Shown: in pieces, positions 16,696-25,180 of the stretch
Layout of the letters: each line of letters starts with the position of its first letter
How positions within the stretch are numbered: position 1 is the first letter of the stretch
Assembly (NCBI RefSeq): GCF_023276405.1
Contig: NZ_JALRMO010000001.1
Coordinates: forward strand, 8,409,501-8,473,500
DNA length: 64,000 nt
Origin: Paenibacillus hamazuiensis
GTDB taxonomy: Bacteria; Bacillota; Bacilli; Paenibacillales; NBRC-103111
Direction of reading: 5' to 3'
Program-made: the position numbers and the translations under genes
Notes under the pieces: model-generated
Told to the model about the DNA's origin: nothing
The model's database searches: none
The model's input: only the letters and a program-made list of their open reading frames with translations

Positions 16696-17991
16696 ATGCC
16701 ACAATTCGAATCTTACGCATTGCCTACGGAAGGCGAACGCATTACGATTAAAGACGGCCAATTGCAGGTGCCTAACAACCCGATCATCCCGTTCATCGAA
16801 GGCGACGGCACGGGCTCCGACATCTGGGCTGCCTCCAAACGCGTGCTTGACGCAGCTGTAGAGAAAGCTTACAAAGGCGAGAAAAAAATCGCATGGTACG
16901 AAGTGTTTGCCGGCGAAAAAGCTTTCAACCAATACAACAACTGGCTTCCCGGCGACACGCTGACCGCGATCCGCGAGTACATCGTCGCTATTAAAGGGCC
17001 TTTGACGACTCCGGTCGGCGGCGGTATCCGTTCCCTGAACGTGGCGCTGCGCCAGGAGCTTGATCTGTACGTGTGCTTGCGTCCGGTTCGTTATTTCAAC
17101 GGCGTACCTTCCCCGGTAAAACGCCCTGAACTCGTCGACATGGTTATTTTCCGTGAAAACACGGAAGATATCTATGCGGGCATCGAATACCAAGAAGGCT
17201 CCGCCGAAGTGAAAAAAGTGATCGAATTCCTGCAAAAGGAAATGGGCGTGAAAAAGATCCGCTTCCCGGAAACGTCCGGTATCGGCATCAAGCCGGTATC
17301 CAAGGAAGGTTCCGAGCGCCTGATCCGCTCCGCTATCGAATACGCAATCAAGCATAACCGCAAGAGCGTGACCCTGGTACATAAGGGGAACATCATGAAG
17401 TTCACCGAAGGCGCGTTTAAAAACTGGGGTTACGAGCTGGCCGAGCGCGAATTCGGCGACAAAACGTTCACTTGGGCGCAATACGACAAAATCAAAGCCG
17501 AGCAAGGCACCGACGCAGCGAACGCAGCTCAAAAAGCGGCTGAAGCAGCAGGCAAAATCGTCGTAAAAGACGCTATCGCCGACATCGCGCTGCAGCAAGT
17601 GCTCACTCGTCCGACCGACTTCGACGTCATCGCGACGCTGAACCTGAACGGCGACTACTTGTCCGACGCTTTGGCAGCACAAGTCGGCGGCATCGGTATC
17701 GCGCCGGGCGCCAACATCAACTACGTGACAGGCCACGCGATTTTCGAAGCGACTCACGGTACGGCTCCGAAGTACGCAGGTCTGGACGTCGTGAACCCGG
17801 GTTCGGTCATCCTGTCCGGCGTTATGATGCTTGAGCACCTCGGCTGGCTGGAAGCCGCTGAGCTGATCTACAAAGGCATGGAAACTTCGATCAACAAAAA
17901 AACCGTCACTTACGACTTCGCCCGCCTGATGGAAGGCGCAACCGAAGTGAAGTGCTCGGAGTTTGCTAACCAGATTATTGCGAATATGTAA
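16696..17991 (+). CDS. icd: NADP-dependent isocitrate dehydrogenase
   Basis: 431 residues. Oxidative decarboxylation of isocitrate to 2-oxoglutarate. Seen: [19 protein letters not shown], the substrate loop [57 protein letters not shown] and [19 protein letters not shown] followed by the [11 protein letters not shown] cofactor region, the pattern of bacterial NADP enzymes of Escherichia coli/Bacillus type. The ATG at 16696 follows AGGAGG; the frame is open back to 16663. About 130 nt after citZ, probably cotranscribed. Confidence 0.97.
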   Translation: MPQFESYALPTEGERITIKDGQLQVPNNPIIPFIEGDGTGSDIWAASKRVLDAAVEKAYKGEKKIAWYEVFAGEKAFNQYNNWLPGDTLTAIREYIVAIKGPLTTPVGGGIRSLNVALRQELDLYVCLRPVRYFNGVPSPVKRPELVDMVIFRENTEDIYAGIEYQEGSAEVKKVIEFLQKEMGVKKIRFPETSGIGIKPVSKEGSERLIRSAIEYAIKHNRKSVTLVHKGNIMKFTEGAFKNWGYELAEREFGDKTFTWAQYDKIKAEQGTDAANAAQKAAEAAGKIVVKDAIADIALQQVLTRPTDFDVIATLNLNGDYLSDALAAQVGGIGIAPGANINYVTGHAIFEATHGTAPKYAGLDVVNPGSVILSGVMMLEHLGWLEAAELIYKGMETSINKKTVTYDFARLMEGATEVKCSEFANQIIANM

Positions 17992-18004
17992 GCCGGTGGG
18001 GCAC

Positions 18005-18062
18005 ACCCCCTAAATCCCCCTCTACAGAGGGGGACCCCAAGGGTTTCGCCCCCTGGACGACG
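18005..18062 (-). repeat. CCAGG/GGGGTCC double-hairpin repeat, minus-oriented copy
   Basis: CCCCCTCTACAGAGGGGG and CCAAGGG...CCCCCTGG hairpins just after icd; the reverse complement resembles 8253-8300. The remaining icd-mdh spacer (18063-18418) shows no gene, only a fragment of the box repeat at 18285-18307. Confidence 0.65.
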
Positions 18063-18284
18063 AAAGTTGTCTCTTCGATGGCAGGTTGGTTAGGGGGCCC
18101 GCTTTTCGTCCTGCGCATTGCCTTGCTGTCGCAAGGCTCGCTTGGACCCGCTCTCTTGCGTGCACGTCAGGGGCAGATAATTGGGGCGTAGCGGCTTTCT
18201 AGAGGTGCGATACATCAAGAGACTACCGGGGTTGCTGAGTGCGAAAAGAGTCATTTATTCACGGAGACGGGGAGACGCTGGTAC

Positions 18285-18307
18285 TAGAGGAACACAGTTC
18301 CGCTAAA
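18285..18307. repeat. Fragment of the TAGCGGAACT box repeat
   Basis: TAGAGGAAC next to CAGTTCCGCTAAAT, matching box sequences of the four-box repeats at 7704-7888 and 63748-63931, but with only one juxtaposed forward/inverted pair. Confidence 0.45.
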
Positions 18308-18418
18308 TGTCGGGAACACGCTGGAATGGCATGATTGGCTGGAACTCTGCAAAAGCAAAGCAGGCCAGCCACATCCGCGGTTCCAAGCAACACAACCTAT
18401 AATTTGGAGGTTATTGCC

Positions 18419-19363
18419 ATGGCCATCCGTCGTAAAAAAATTACGGTTGTCGGTGCGGGTTTCACCGGTGCGACGACAGCGCTGATGCTTGCGCAAAAAG
18501 AGCTCGGAGACGTTGTGCTCGTTGACATCCCGCAATTGGAAAACCCTACAAAAGGTAAAGCGCTCGACATGCTCGAGGCTTCCCCGGTGCAAGGCTTCGA
18601 CGCGAATATCGTCGGCACTTCCAGCTACGAAGAAACGGCCGGCTCCGACATCGTCATCATCACCGCAGGGATTGCCCGCAAACCGGGCATGAGCCGCGAC
18701 GACCTCGTGAACACGAACGCCGGCATTGTGAAATCCGTTTGCGAAAACGTGAAAACCTATTGCCCGGATTCGATCGTGATCATCTTGAGCAACCCGGTTG
18801 ACGCCATGACTTACGTCGCCTACCAAGCGCTCGGATTCCCGAAAAACCGCGTCATCGGCCAGTCCGGCGTGCTGGATACGGCCCGCTACTGCACGTTTAT
18901 CGCGCAGGAGCTGAACGTATCTGTAGAAGACGTGCGCGGCTTCGTGCTCGGCGGTCACGGAGACGATATGGTTCCGCTCGTTCGTTACTCCAACGTCGGG
19001 GGCATCCCGATCGAGAAGCTGATTCCGGCCGACCGCATCGAAGCGATTGTACAGCGGACCCGTACCGGCGGCGGCGAAATCGTCAACCTGCTCGGCAACG
19101 GCAGCGCGTATTACGCTCCTGCGGCTTCCCTCGTGCAAATGACGGAAGCGATCCTTAAGGACAAGAAGCGCATCCTGCCTTCCATCGCCTTGCTGGAAGG
19201 CGAATACGGGTACGACAACCTGTTTATGGGCGTTCCGACCCTGCTCGGCGGGGGCGGCATCGAGAAAGTGTTCGAGCTCGAGCTGCTTCCGGAGGAAAAA
19301 GCGGCTCTCGACAAGTCCGCTCAATCCGTACGCAACGTCATCAAAATCGTAACCGGCGAGTAA
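18419..19363 (+). CDS. mdh: Malate dehydrogenase (LDH-like)
   Basis: 314 residues. Oxidises malate to oxaloacetate with NAD. Seen: the Rossmann motif [14 protein letters not shown], the Asp after beta-2 (VLVDIPQLE) that selects [45 protein letters not shown] and the catalytic His in [12 protein letters not shown]. The ATG at 18419 has TTGGAGG upstream; the longer frame to 18335 lacks family similarity. A strong terminator follows. It is separated from icd by 427 nt of repeat-rich DNA, so cotranscription is uncertain. Confidence 0.97.
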   Translation: MAIRRKKITVVGAGFTGATTALMLAQKELGDVVLVDIPQLENPTKGKALDMLEASPVQGFDANIVGTSSYEETAGSDIVIITAGIARKPGMSRDDLVNTNAGIVKSVCENVKTYCPDSIVIILSNPVDAMTYVAYQALGFPKNRVIGQSGVLDTARYCTFIAQELNVSVEDVRGFVLGGHGDDMVPLVRYSNVGGIPIEKLIPADRIEAIVQRTRTGGGEIVNLLGNGSAYYAPAASLVQMTEAILKDKKRILPSIALLEGEYGYDNLFMGVPTLLGGGGIEKVFELELLPEEKAALDKSAQSVRNVIKIVTGE

Positions 19364-19378
19364 TATCGCTCACATAAA

Positions 19379-19418
19379 CGAACCGTGCAGCTTCGGGAGC
19401 TGCACGGTTCGTTCGCTT
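19379..19418 (+). terminator. Rho-independent terminator after mdh
   Basis: CGAACCGTGCAGCT - TCGGG - AGCTGCACGGTTCG, a perfect 14-bp stem, followed by TTCGCTTTTTT. It lies between convergent mdh and the MFS gene and may serve both. Confidence 0.93.
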
Positions 19419-19504
19419 TTTTCCGCCGTTTTTGCTGCCCTCGCGCACAGGCCGGAGCAGATCTGCCGAAAATCGTTTTCCGGCAGTCCGGAAAAGCTTC
19501 TGTT

Positions 19505-20857
19505 CTAGCTCATATGCAGATCGCTGCGCGCCGCGGGGCCGAACCTCCGGGCGTGCTGCCCGAACTTTTCCTGAACGAGCAAAATGGCCAAAGCCGAGAT
19601 GACGCAAGGGACGGCGAAAGACAAAAAGTTCATCTGCAGCGGAAGATTCAGGCTTAATAATACACCGCCGAGCGTCGGCCCCATAATTCCTCCAAGCCTG
19701 CCTATGCCCAACGCCCATCCGATTCCGGTCGAACGCATTTCCGCAGGATAAAACTGCGAGACGTAGCTGTTGGCTATAATTTGCGAACCCGTCGTCGTGC
19801 CGCCGGCAACCGCCAGCAAAACATACAGCAGCAGCATGCCGGGTTTAAAGCTTAACAGCAGCAGAGATAGAAACGCGATAAAGAAAAAGATAACGAGCAC
19901 TTTTCTCGCCCCGAACCGGTCCGCCAATTTTCCTCCGCCAATCGCTCCGATAACCGCACCTGCATTAAGCGTTATCAAAAAGGTCAGGCTCGATCCGAGC
20001 TCATAACCGGCGCCCTGCATCAGCTTGGGCAGCCACGTGCTTAAACCGTACATGACCAGCAGGCACATAAAAAAAGAAATCCAAAACAAAACGGTGCTGA
20101 AAGCGCGGTTTTCCCTAAATAATTCCTTAACCGGGAACCCTGCGTTTTTTTCGGCAAATGTATGCTCGAGCCGATCGCCTGGCCCGTATACATGATCCCG
20201 CTGAAGCCGGTTAAGTATACTCAGCACCTTATCGGTCTGATTTTTTAACACATAAAAACGAAGAGATTCCGGCAGCGCTTTGAACAAGACAGGGATGAGG
20301 ACCAACGGAACCGCGCTAAGCCAAACGACGGATCTCCAGCCGAAACCGGGCATCAAATAGATAGCCAAAAGCGATGCGACGACCCCGCCCAGAGCATGGC
20401 CGCTAAACATAACGGAGACCAGGGTGCTGCGGTATTTGGCCGGGGAATACTCGGTGACGAGCGCGATCAGATTCGGCATAACACCGCCCAATCCAAGCCC
20501 CGCAATAAACCGCTGAGCCCCGAACGATGCCGCTCCGCCTGCAAAACCGGAGGTAAAGGTGAAAACGGAAAAAACGACGGTGCAGAGCAGGATGACATTT
20601 TTCCTCCCGATCCGGTCCGCGACCGGCCCGAAAATCAACGCTCCGAACATCATGCCGACGAGCGCATAGCTGCTCAAGGCTCCGGCCTCAATCGGCGTAA
20701 TATGCCATTCTTTCATCAAGGCCGGGATAATCGCCCCAAGCATAAACATGTCGTATCCGTCACAAACGATGATAAATATGCAGCATAATAACAAGCTCAG
20801 ATGAAAGCGGTTTAATTTGCTTGCATCAATGATTTGTTGAAGGTTGATGACTTTCAT
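19505..20857 (-). CDS. MFS transporter, aromatic acid:H+ symporter type (probable gentisate/hydroxybenzoate uptake)
   Basis: 450 residues with about 12 hydrophobic segments. AAHS-type markers: DGYDMFMLGAIIPAL in helix 1 and GPVADRIGRKNVIL in loop 2-3, as in PcaK/BenK-like carriers. It is divergent from the gentisate genes and shares their upstream region, so uptake of gentisate or 3-hydroxybenzoate is the likely role (inference from context). ATG at 20857 with GGGGAGG 9 nt upstream. A second ATG two codons ahead is out of frame. Regulation probably by the GntR protein at 23841 through the AT-rich operators at 21001-21087. Confidence 0.88.
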   Translation of the reverse strand: MKVINLQQIIDASKLNRFHLSLLLCCIFIIVCDGYDMFMLGAIIPALMKEWHITPIEAGALSSYALVGMMFGALIFGPVADRIGRKNVILLCTVVFSVFTFTSGFAGGAASFGAQRFIAGLGLGGVMPNLIALVTEYSPAKYRSTLVSVMFSGHALGGVVASLLAIYLMPGFGWRSVVWLSAVPLVLIPVLFKALPESLRFYVLKNQTDKVLSILNRLQRDHVYGPGDRLEHTFAEKNAGFPVKELFRENRAFSTVLFWISFFMCLLVMYGLSTWLPKLMQGAGYELGSSLTFLITLNAGAVIGAIGGGKLADRFGARKVLVIFFFIAFLSLLLLSFKPGMLLLYVLLAVAGGTTTGSQIIANSYVSQFYPAEMRSTGIGWALGIGRLGGIMGPTLGGVLLSLNLPLQMNFLSFAVPCVISALAILLVQEKFGQHARRFGPAARSDLHMS

Positions 20858-21000
20858 GCATGTTGCCTCCCCGAAAATGATACATTCCGCTTTTTAAAGA
20901 ACGGCAATATGTAAACGTGTTCATCTCATGGAACAACCGCCTCCTAAATGCAATAACTCGAGTATTAGAGGAATCATATCTGTTTGAACAAGAGTTAATA

Positions 21001-21087
21001 TATAATATATTATATATGGTGTCAACCAAGTTCATTCCAACACCCTCAAAAAAAATCACTGTACTAAATATATTATATATGATATAT
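21001..21087. promoter_or_regulatory. AT-rich operators in the divergent gentisate promoter region
   Basis: ATTATATATGATATAT at 21072-21087 occurs again, identical, at 23774-23789 in front of the GntR gene. A partial copy ATTATATATG (21009-21018), inside TATAATATATTATATATG, lies nearer the MFS gene. The sites fit operators of the cluster's GntR regulator, placed to control both divergent transcripts. Confidence 0.55.
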
Positions 21088-21128
21088 GAATATATAGAGC
21101 TTGATTCAAACCGAAGGAGGCGCAAGTA

Positions 21129-22073
21129 ATGCGTTTAGTTACGTTTACGTTTGAAGGAACTTCCCGGCTGGGTTGTTTCGTTGATGAACAGATTGTAGAT
21201 TTAAATGGAGCCTATCAATCCATGCTGGAACAGCAGGGGCGGCTGCGCGCCAAACAAATCGCCGAGGCGTTTATTCCGCCGAACATGACCGAGTTTCTGC
21301 AGGGCGGGGAACAAAGTTTGGCGCTGGCGAAAGAAGCCGTGAGTTACGCCCTCAAATCCCAAGCAAGCTTGAAGCGCAAGGTGATTTATTCGTCTTCGGA
21401 GGTCAAGCTGGAGGCGCCTTTGCCGAATCCCGGAAAAATGGTTTGCGTCGGGCACAATTACCGCGAGCATATTCTCGAAATGGGCCGCGAGCTTCCCCTG
21501 TATCCCGTCATCTTCGCCAAATTCAGCAATACGATCATCGGTCCGCAGGACGATATTCCTTTTTTCCCGATCTCCGAGCAGCTGGATTATGAGGCCGAAT
21601 TCGCTTTTGTTATCGGCAAGCGGGCGCGCAATATTTCCCGGGAACAAGCGCTGGATTACGTGGCGGGTTATACGATCGTCAATGACGTTACATACCGCGA
21701 CATCCAGAGAAGAACGATTCAATGGCTGCAGGGAAAAACGGTCGAAGGCAGCGCGCCGATGGGACCTTGGCTCGTCACAGCCGACGAGCTCGGCGAACCA
21801 TCCGGTCTGGAGGTTGTTTTGACGGTCAATGGGGAAGAGAGACAGCGTTCGAATACGCGGAATTTGGTATTTACGGTGCCTTATTTGGTGGAGTTTCTGT
21901 CAGGGCTTATGACTTTGGAACCGGGAGATATCGTGCTTACCGGCACTCCTGGCGGGGTCGGCGTCGCCCGCGAGCCTCAGGTGTTTTTAAAGGACGGCGA
22001 TATCGTACGAGTAGCCATCGATAAAATCGGCGTTCTGGAGAATAAAGTCAAATCCGTCGGGCAGGTGGTGTAA
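21129..22073 (+). CDS. Fumarylacetoacetate hydrolase family protein, probable fumarylpyruvate hydrolase
   Basis: 314 residues. Expected to split fumarylpyruvate into fumarate and pyruvate, the last step of the gentisate pathway. Seen: an N-terminal FAH-type domain (about 1-95), then the core with CVGHNYREHILEMGRELP, the metal ligands E155 and E157 in DYEAEFAFVIGK and D186 in VNDVTYRD, and the signature VLTGTPGGVGVAREP. ATG at 21129 after AAGGAGG. It is the first gene of a run of three (hydrolase, DinB-like protein, dioxygenase). The pathway role comes from context; the family also contains other diketone hydrolases and decarboxylases. Confidence 0.88.
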   Translation: MRLVTFTFEGTSRLGCFVDEQIVDLNGAYQSMLEQQGRLRAKQIAEAFIPPNMTEFLQGGEQSLALAKEAVSYALKSQASLKRKVIYSSSEVKLEAPLPNPGKMVCVGHNYREHILEMGRELPLYPVIFAKFSNTIIGPQDDIPFFPISEQLDYEAEFAFVIGKRARNISREQALDYVAGYTIVNDVTYRDIQRRTIQWLQGKTVEGSAPMGPWLVTADELGEPSGLEVVLTVNGEERQRSNTRNLVFTVPYLVEFLSGLMTLEPGDIVLTGTPGGVGVAREPQVFLKDGDIVRVAIDKIGVLENKVKSVGQVV

Positions 22074-22076
22074 GCG

Positions 22077-22562
22077 ATGACTAAACAGGCGATCGCATCC
22101 ATAAACGAAACGACGGACCGCATCCTCGAAGCGGTCAAAGGCTTGTCCGAGGATTTGCTCTACTGGAAGCCGGCCGATGATGTTTGGTCCATTATGGAAG
22201 TTTTATGCCACGTGGAAGAAGCTGTTCCGTATTGGTTGAATGAAATCGAAAAAATGGTGGAATCGCCCGGCATCGAATGGGGACGCGGCTTGCAGGACGA
22301 GGCCAGATTGGCTGCAGTAAGCGGGGCGCATCAGCGTTCGCTTCAAGCCGTGCTCGAGCATATTGAACGATCGAAGAAGACGGCCGAAGATGTACTCGGA
22401 AAGCTTACCGATGCCGAACTCGCCATAGAATCGCCGAGCCGCAATCCGCGATTCGGGACAAAGCCGGTGCAATTTATTATCGATCATTTGCTCGTTGAAC
22501 ATCTGGATAAACATTTGCAGCAAATTGGCAGAAACAAGACGCAGTACGGGGCTCGGGCCTGA
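22077..22562 (+). CDS. DinB-superfamily protein, probable thiol-dependent maleylpyruvate isomerase
   Basis: 161 residues, a four-helix DinB/YfiT-like fold. Candidate metal triad: H45 (EVLCHVEEAV) and the HxxxH pair H142/H146 (EHLDKHLQQI). It starts 3 nt after the hydrolase and lies 32 nt before gentisate dioxygenase, exactly where a pathway needs the maleylpyruvate-to-fumarylpyruvate isomerase. Actinobacterial mycothiol-dependent isomerases belong to the same superfamily, and I recall a reported L-cysteine-dependent DinB-type isomerase in the gentisate pathway of a Paenibacillus strain (HbzF). Bacillales lack mycothiol, so cysteine or bacillithiol would be the cofactor. Function is inferred; a plain thiol transferase is the alternative. 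Confidence 0.75.
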   Translation: MTKQAIASINETTDRILEAVKGLSEDLLYWKPADDVWSIMEVLCHVEEAVPYWLNEIEKMVESPGIEWGRGLQDEARLAAVSGAHQRSLQAVLEHIERSKKTAEDVLGKLTDAELAIESPSRNPRFGTKPVQFIIDHLLVEHLDKHLQQIGRNKTQYGARA

Positions 22563-22594
22563 AATCCAATTTTTTACGAAATGGGGTAAACGGG

Positions 22595-23713
22595 ATGGCA
22601 GAAAAAAACGAGTTTTTTCAAAGTCAGATCGTCAAAGACTTCAATCAAGAAATTGAAAGGTTTCATCTGGGCCCGCTGTGGAATGCGATCCCTGCCTTGA
22701 TGCACAAGCAGCCTACGCCGCAGGCCGCCCCTTATCTCTGGAAGTGGGAGACGCTGTACCAGAAGCTGATGGAGGCCAGAGAAATTTTCACCCCGGACCG
22801 GGGCGGAGAACGGCGAGCCATCTTTTTGCAAAATCCGGGCCTGAAGCATCGCGAGCCGTGGGGTTGGGCTTCCACTACGCAGACGCTTTACGCCGCCGTT
22901 CAATTGATTTTACCGGGCGAAACCGCTCCTTCGCACCGGCATACGCAAAGCGCGCTGCGCTTTATTACAAGCGGCTCGGGAGCTTATTCGATCGTGGACG
23001 GAGAACGCATTTTTATGGAGGAAGGCGACTTCCTGACGACGCCGGGCGGATTGTGGCATGGGCACGGCCATCCCGGAAACGAACCGATGATCTGGATGGA
23101 CTGCCTTGATATCCCGACGATTTTCGCCCTTGGCGGAACCTTCTTCGAATCGTATCCGGAGCATATTCAGCAGCCGGAAAAACCGGACAACTATTCGATC
23201 AACCGCTACGCGGGAGGCCTTGTTCGTCCGATTCACGACCGCACCCCGCAGAAGGCGCCGCTCGGGTCGTTCAAATGGCCGCAAACGCTGGCCGCGCTGA
23301 ACGGACTCAGCCGGTACGAACCGGACCCTTACGACGGATACGCCGTGGAGTTCATCAATCCTTCAACCGGCAAAACGGCCTGTCCGACGATCGCTTCCTG
23401 GATGCAGAAGCTGCCGGCGGGCTTTCGTTCCAAAGCGCACCGGCACACCAGCTCAACGATCTACCACGTATTTAAGGGCGAGGGCTGCACCGTGATTGAC
23501 GGAGTTCGTTTCGACTGGTCGAAAGGCGACTTCTTCGTCGTGCCGAACTGGGCCTGGCATGAACATGTCGCGTCCTCCGGCGAAGACGCTTATTTGTTCT
23601 CCACAAGCGATCTGCCGATTATGGAGCGGTTTGACCTGCAGCGGGAGGAAGCGTACCCGGAAAACAACGGACATCAGCCTGTTACGGATCAATTCCAAGC
23701 TTTGCTGCCATAA
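22595..23713 (+). CDS. Gentisate 1,2-dioxygenase (bicupin)
   Basis: 372 residues. Ring-cleaving iron enzyme that turns gentisate into maleylpyruvate. Two cupin domains: the N-terminal one has H114 and H116 in PSHRHTQSALRFI plus a third His in GGLWHGHGHPGNEP (H155-H159), the Fe(II) triad; the C-terminal one has KAHRHTSSTIYHVFKG and NWAWHEH. The start at 22595 is the ATG after GGGG...GGG; length and both blocks match the family. It ends the three-gene run and is followed by a terminator. Confidence 0.93.
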   Translation: MAEKNEFFQSQIVKDFNQEIERFHLGPLWNAIPALMHKQPTPQAAPYLWKWETLYQKLMEAREIFTPDRGGERRAIFLQNPGLKHREPWGWASTTQTLYAAVQLILPGETAPSHRHTQSALRFITSGSGAYSIVDGERIFMEEGDFLTTPGGLWHGHGHPGNEPMIWMDCLDIPTIFALGGTFFESYPEHIQQPEKPDNYSINRYAGGLVRPIHDRTPQKAPLGSFKWPQTLAALNGLSRYEPDPYDGYAVEFINPSTGKTACPTIASWMQKLPAGFRSKAHRHTSSTIYHVFKGEGCTVIDGVRFDWSKGDFFVVPNWAWHEHVASSGEDAYLFSTSDLPIMERFDLQREEAYPENNGHQPVTDQFQALLP

Positions 23714-23720
23714 TATTTCG

Positions 23721-23763
23721 CATCTCCCCCTGATCATCATCAATTAGGGGGAGATGTTATCTT
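23721..23763 (+). terminator. Rho-independent terminator after gentisate dioxygenase
   Basis: CATCTCCCCCT (23721-23731) pairs with AGGGGGAGATG (23746-23756), 11 bp, followed by TTATCTTTC. Confidence 0.8.
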
Positions 23764-23773
23764 TCATCCGTTA

Positions 23774-23789
23774 ATTATATATGATATAT
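23774..23789 (+). promoter_or_regulatory. Operator-like site upstream of the GntR gene
   Basis: ATTATATATGATATAT, identical over 16 nt to 21072-21087. Placement 50 nt before the GntR start suggests autoregulation. Confidence 0.55.
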
Positions 23790-23840
23790 TATAAAATTAG
23801 AAAAAACGTGCATGCAAGCGGCATGAGGGAGCGATCACGG

Positions 23841-24488
23841 GTGAAGTCTTTTCAAACGAAAAAAGAGATGGTGTATAACCGTCTGAAGGAAAATATATTA
23901 TCCGGCGAGCTGAAGCCCGGCGACCGTCTTCACATCGGTTCGCTCGCCAAGGAGCTCGTGACCAGCGAGATACCCGTCAGAGAAGCCATTCAAGTGCTGG
24001 AAAACGAAAAGCTGGTTGAAGTTGTCCCTCACAGCGGAGCGATCGTAGCGCCCGTTTCCAATGACGACTTGAATGAAATTTTGCAGCTGCGCATTTATTT
24101 GGAAGCGTTGGCCACATATTTTGCAGCTCCGCATCTGGACGAAAGCGACCTGCAGAAGCTGGAGAAAAACTTGAAGAAGCAAGCATTTGCGATCGAACTT
24201 GAAGAGCTCGAAGACTTCAGTCTTCTGAATGTGGAGTTTCATCAGCTTATTTATGAGAAAAATCCGAACAAGCGGCTGAACGATATCATTTTTAATCTGT
24301 GGGATCATTCCAAACGGTACCGGAGCGTGTTCAAGAACAACGCGGAGTTTACGGAAGGCTCGTATCAGGAGCATAGGCAGATCTTTAATCTGCTGGCGCA
24401 AAAAGACGCGGAAAGCGCCCAGGAGCTCATGCGCAAGCATAAAGAAAGATCCGCCCATGAAATCAAAAGCAAGTGGAATATTGAGTAG
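23841..24488 (+). CDS. GntR-family transcriptional regulator (FadR subfamily, FCD domain)
   Basis: 215 residues. Winged HTH at about residues 8-70 (KEMVYNRLKENILSGELKPGDRLHIGSLAKEL...IPVREAIQVLENEKLVEVVPHSGAIV), then the all-helical FCD ligand domain with candidate metal/ligand residues in LRIYLEALATYFA, LNVEFHQLIY and YQEHRQIFNLL. It probably senses gentisate, hydroxybenzoate or a product and represses the cluster (inference from location and the shared operator). The GTG at 23841 has GAGGGAG 9 nt upstream; the frame is open back to 23781 but that part overlaps the operator. Confidence 0.88.
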   Translation: MKSFQTKKEMVYNRLKENILSGELKPGDRLHIGSLAKELVTSEIPVREAIQVLENEKLVEVVPHSGAIVAPVSNDDLNEILQLRIYLEALATYFAAPHLDESDLQKLEKNLKKQAFAIELEELEDFSLLNVEFHQLIYEKNPNKRLNDIIFNLWDHSKRYRSVFKNNAEFTEGSYQEHRQIFNLLAQKDAESAQELMRKHKERSAHEIKSKWNIE

Positions 24489-24508
24489 CAGGCGGGGAGG
24501 CTCCGTCA

Positions 24509-25180
24509 TTATGTTTTTTGCCAAAGTATATGTCGGACGGCAAAAAATAATATGACCGCCATAATCAGAGAAACGATTTTCGACCAGATCAGGAACACGC
24601 TTGTCGATAATGAAAGTGCCATAATGACGTGTATGATCCCGTCAACGATAAGAAGCATGCCGAATATCACCGTAGCCAGCGTAAATTTTCGACGTGCGGC
24701 CGGACTATTGAAAAACCCGGGATTGCCTATTTTCAACGAACGAATGAGTACCAGTCCTAAAGGTTTTTGAATAACGACAGAAACCAGGGCTATTACTCCA
24801 ATCAAACAAGCGACAATCGGATGATAAAGCTTAATTGGCAGCGATTCTCCACCTGACAGAAAAGATATGAAGCACGCTGCTCCAAAGCCTGCCGCCCCGA
24901 GCAGGCCGATCCAGTCGATTCGGCGGATTCTAAACATTTGGATCATCACCCAAAGCGTCGGAACGGCCCCTGATATAGCCAGCGCGACAGTGTCGGTTGC
25001 CACGTAGCTTCGCAAAAAGGAATACAACACTATTGGAATAAGCCAGTTGATAACCAGACTCGGGATTAACTTTATAAGCGACTGTCGGTAGTGCCGTTTC
25101 ATTTCCGCTCTATGAGTCATTTTATTTTTCACATCCTTATTCATGCTGTGACGGACTGTCGGCAGGCTAATGCTGTGCAT
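24509..25180 (-). CDS. VC0807-like multipass membrane protein, function unknown
   Basis: Up to 223 residues, about six hydrophobic segments (LVINWLIPIVLYSFL, VALAISGAVPTLWVMI, GLLGAAGFGAACFISFL, PIVACLIGVIALVSVVI, ATVIFGMLLIVDGIIHVIMALS, IVSLIMAVILFFAV). Pattern and conserved GNPGFFNSP block recall the VC0807/intracellular-septation-like family; no catalytic residues are visible. Start uncertain: the ATG at 25180 overlaps the upstream gene by 14 nt, while in-frame ATGs at 25144 and 25120 also fit, the last with AAGGATGTG ahead. Third gene of the MerR operon. Confidence 0.75.
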   Translation of the reverse strand: MHSISLPTVRHSMNKDVKNKMTHRAEMKRHYRQSLIKLIPSLVINWLIPIVLYSFLRSYVATDTVALAISGAVPTLWVMIQMFRIRRIDWIGLLGAAGFGAACFISFLSGGESLPIKLYHPIVACLIGVIALVSVVIQKPLGLVLIRSLKIGNPGFFNSPAARRKFTLATVIFGMLLIVDGIIHVIMALSLSTSVFLIWSKIVSLIMAVILFFAVRHILWQKT

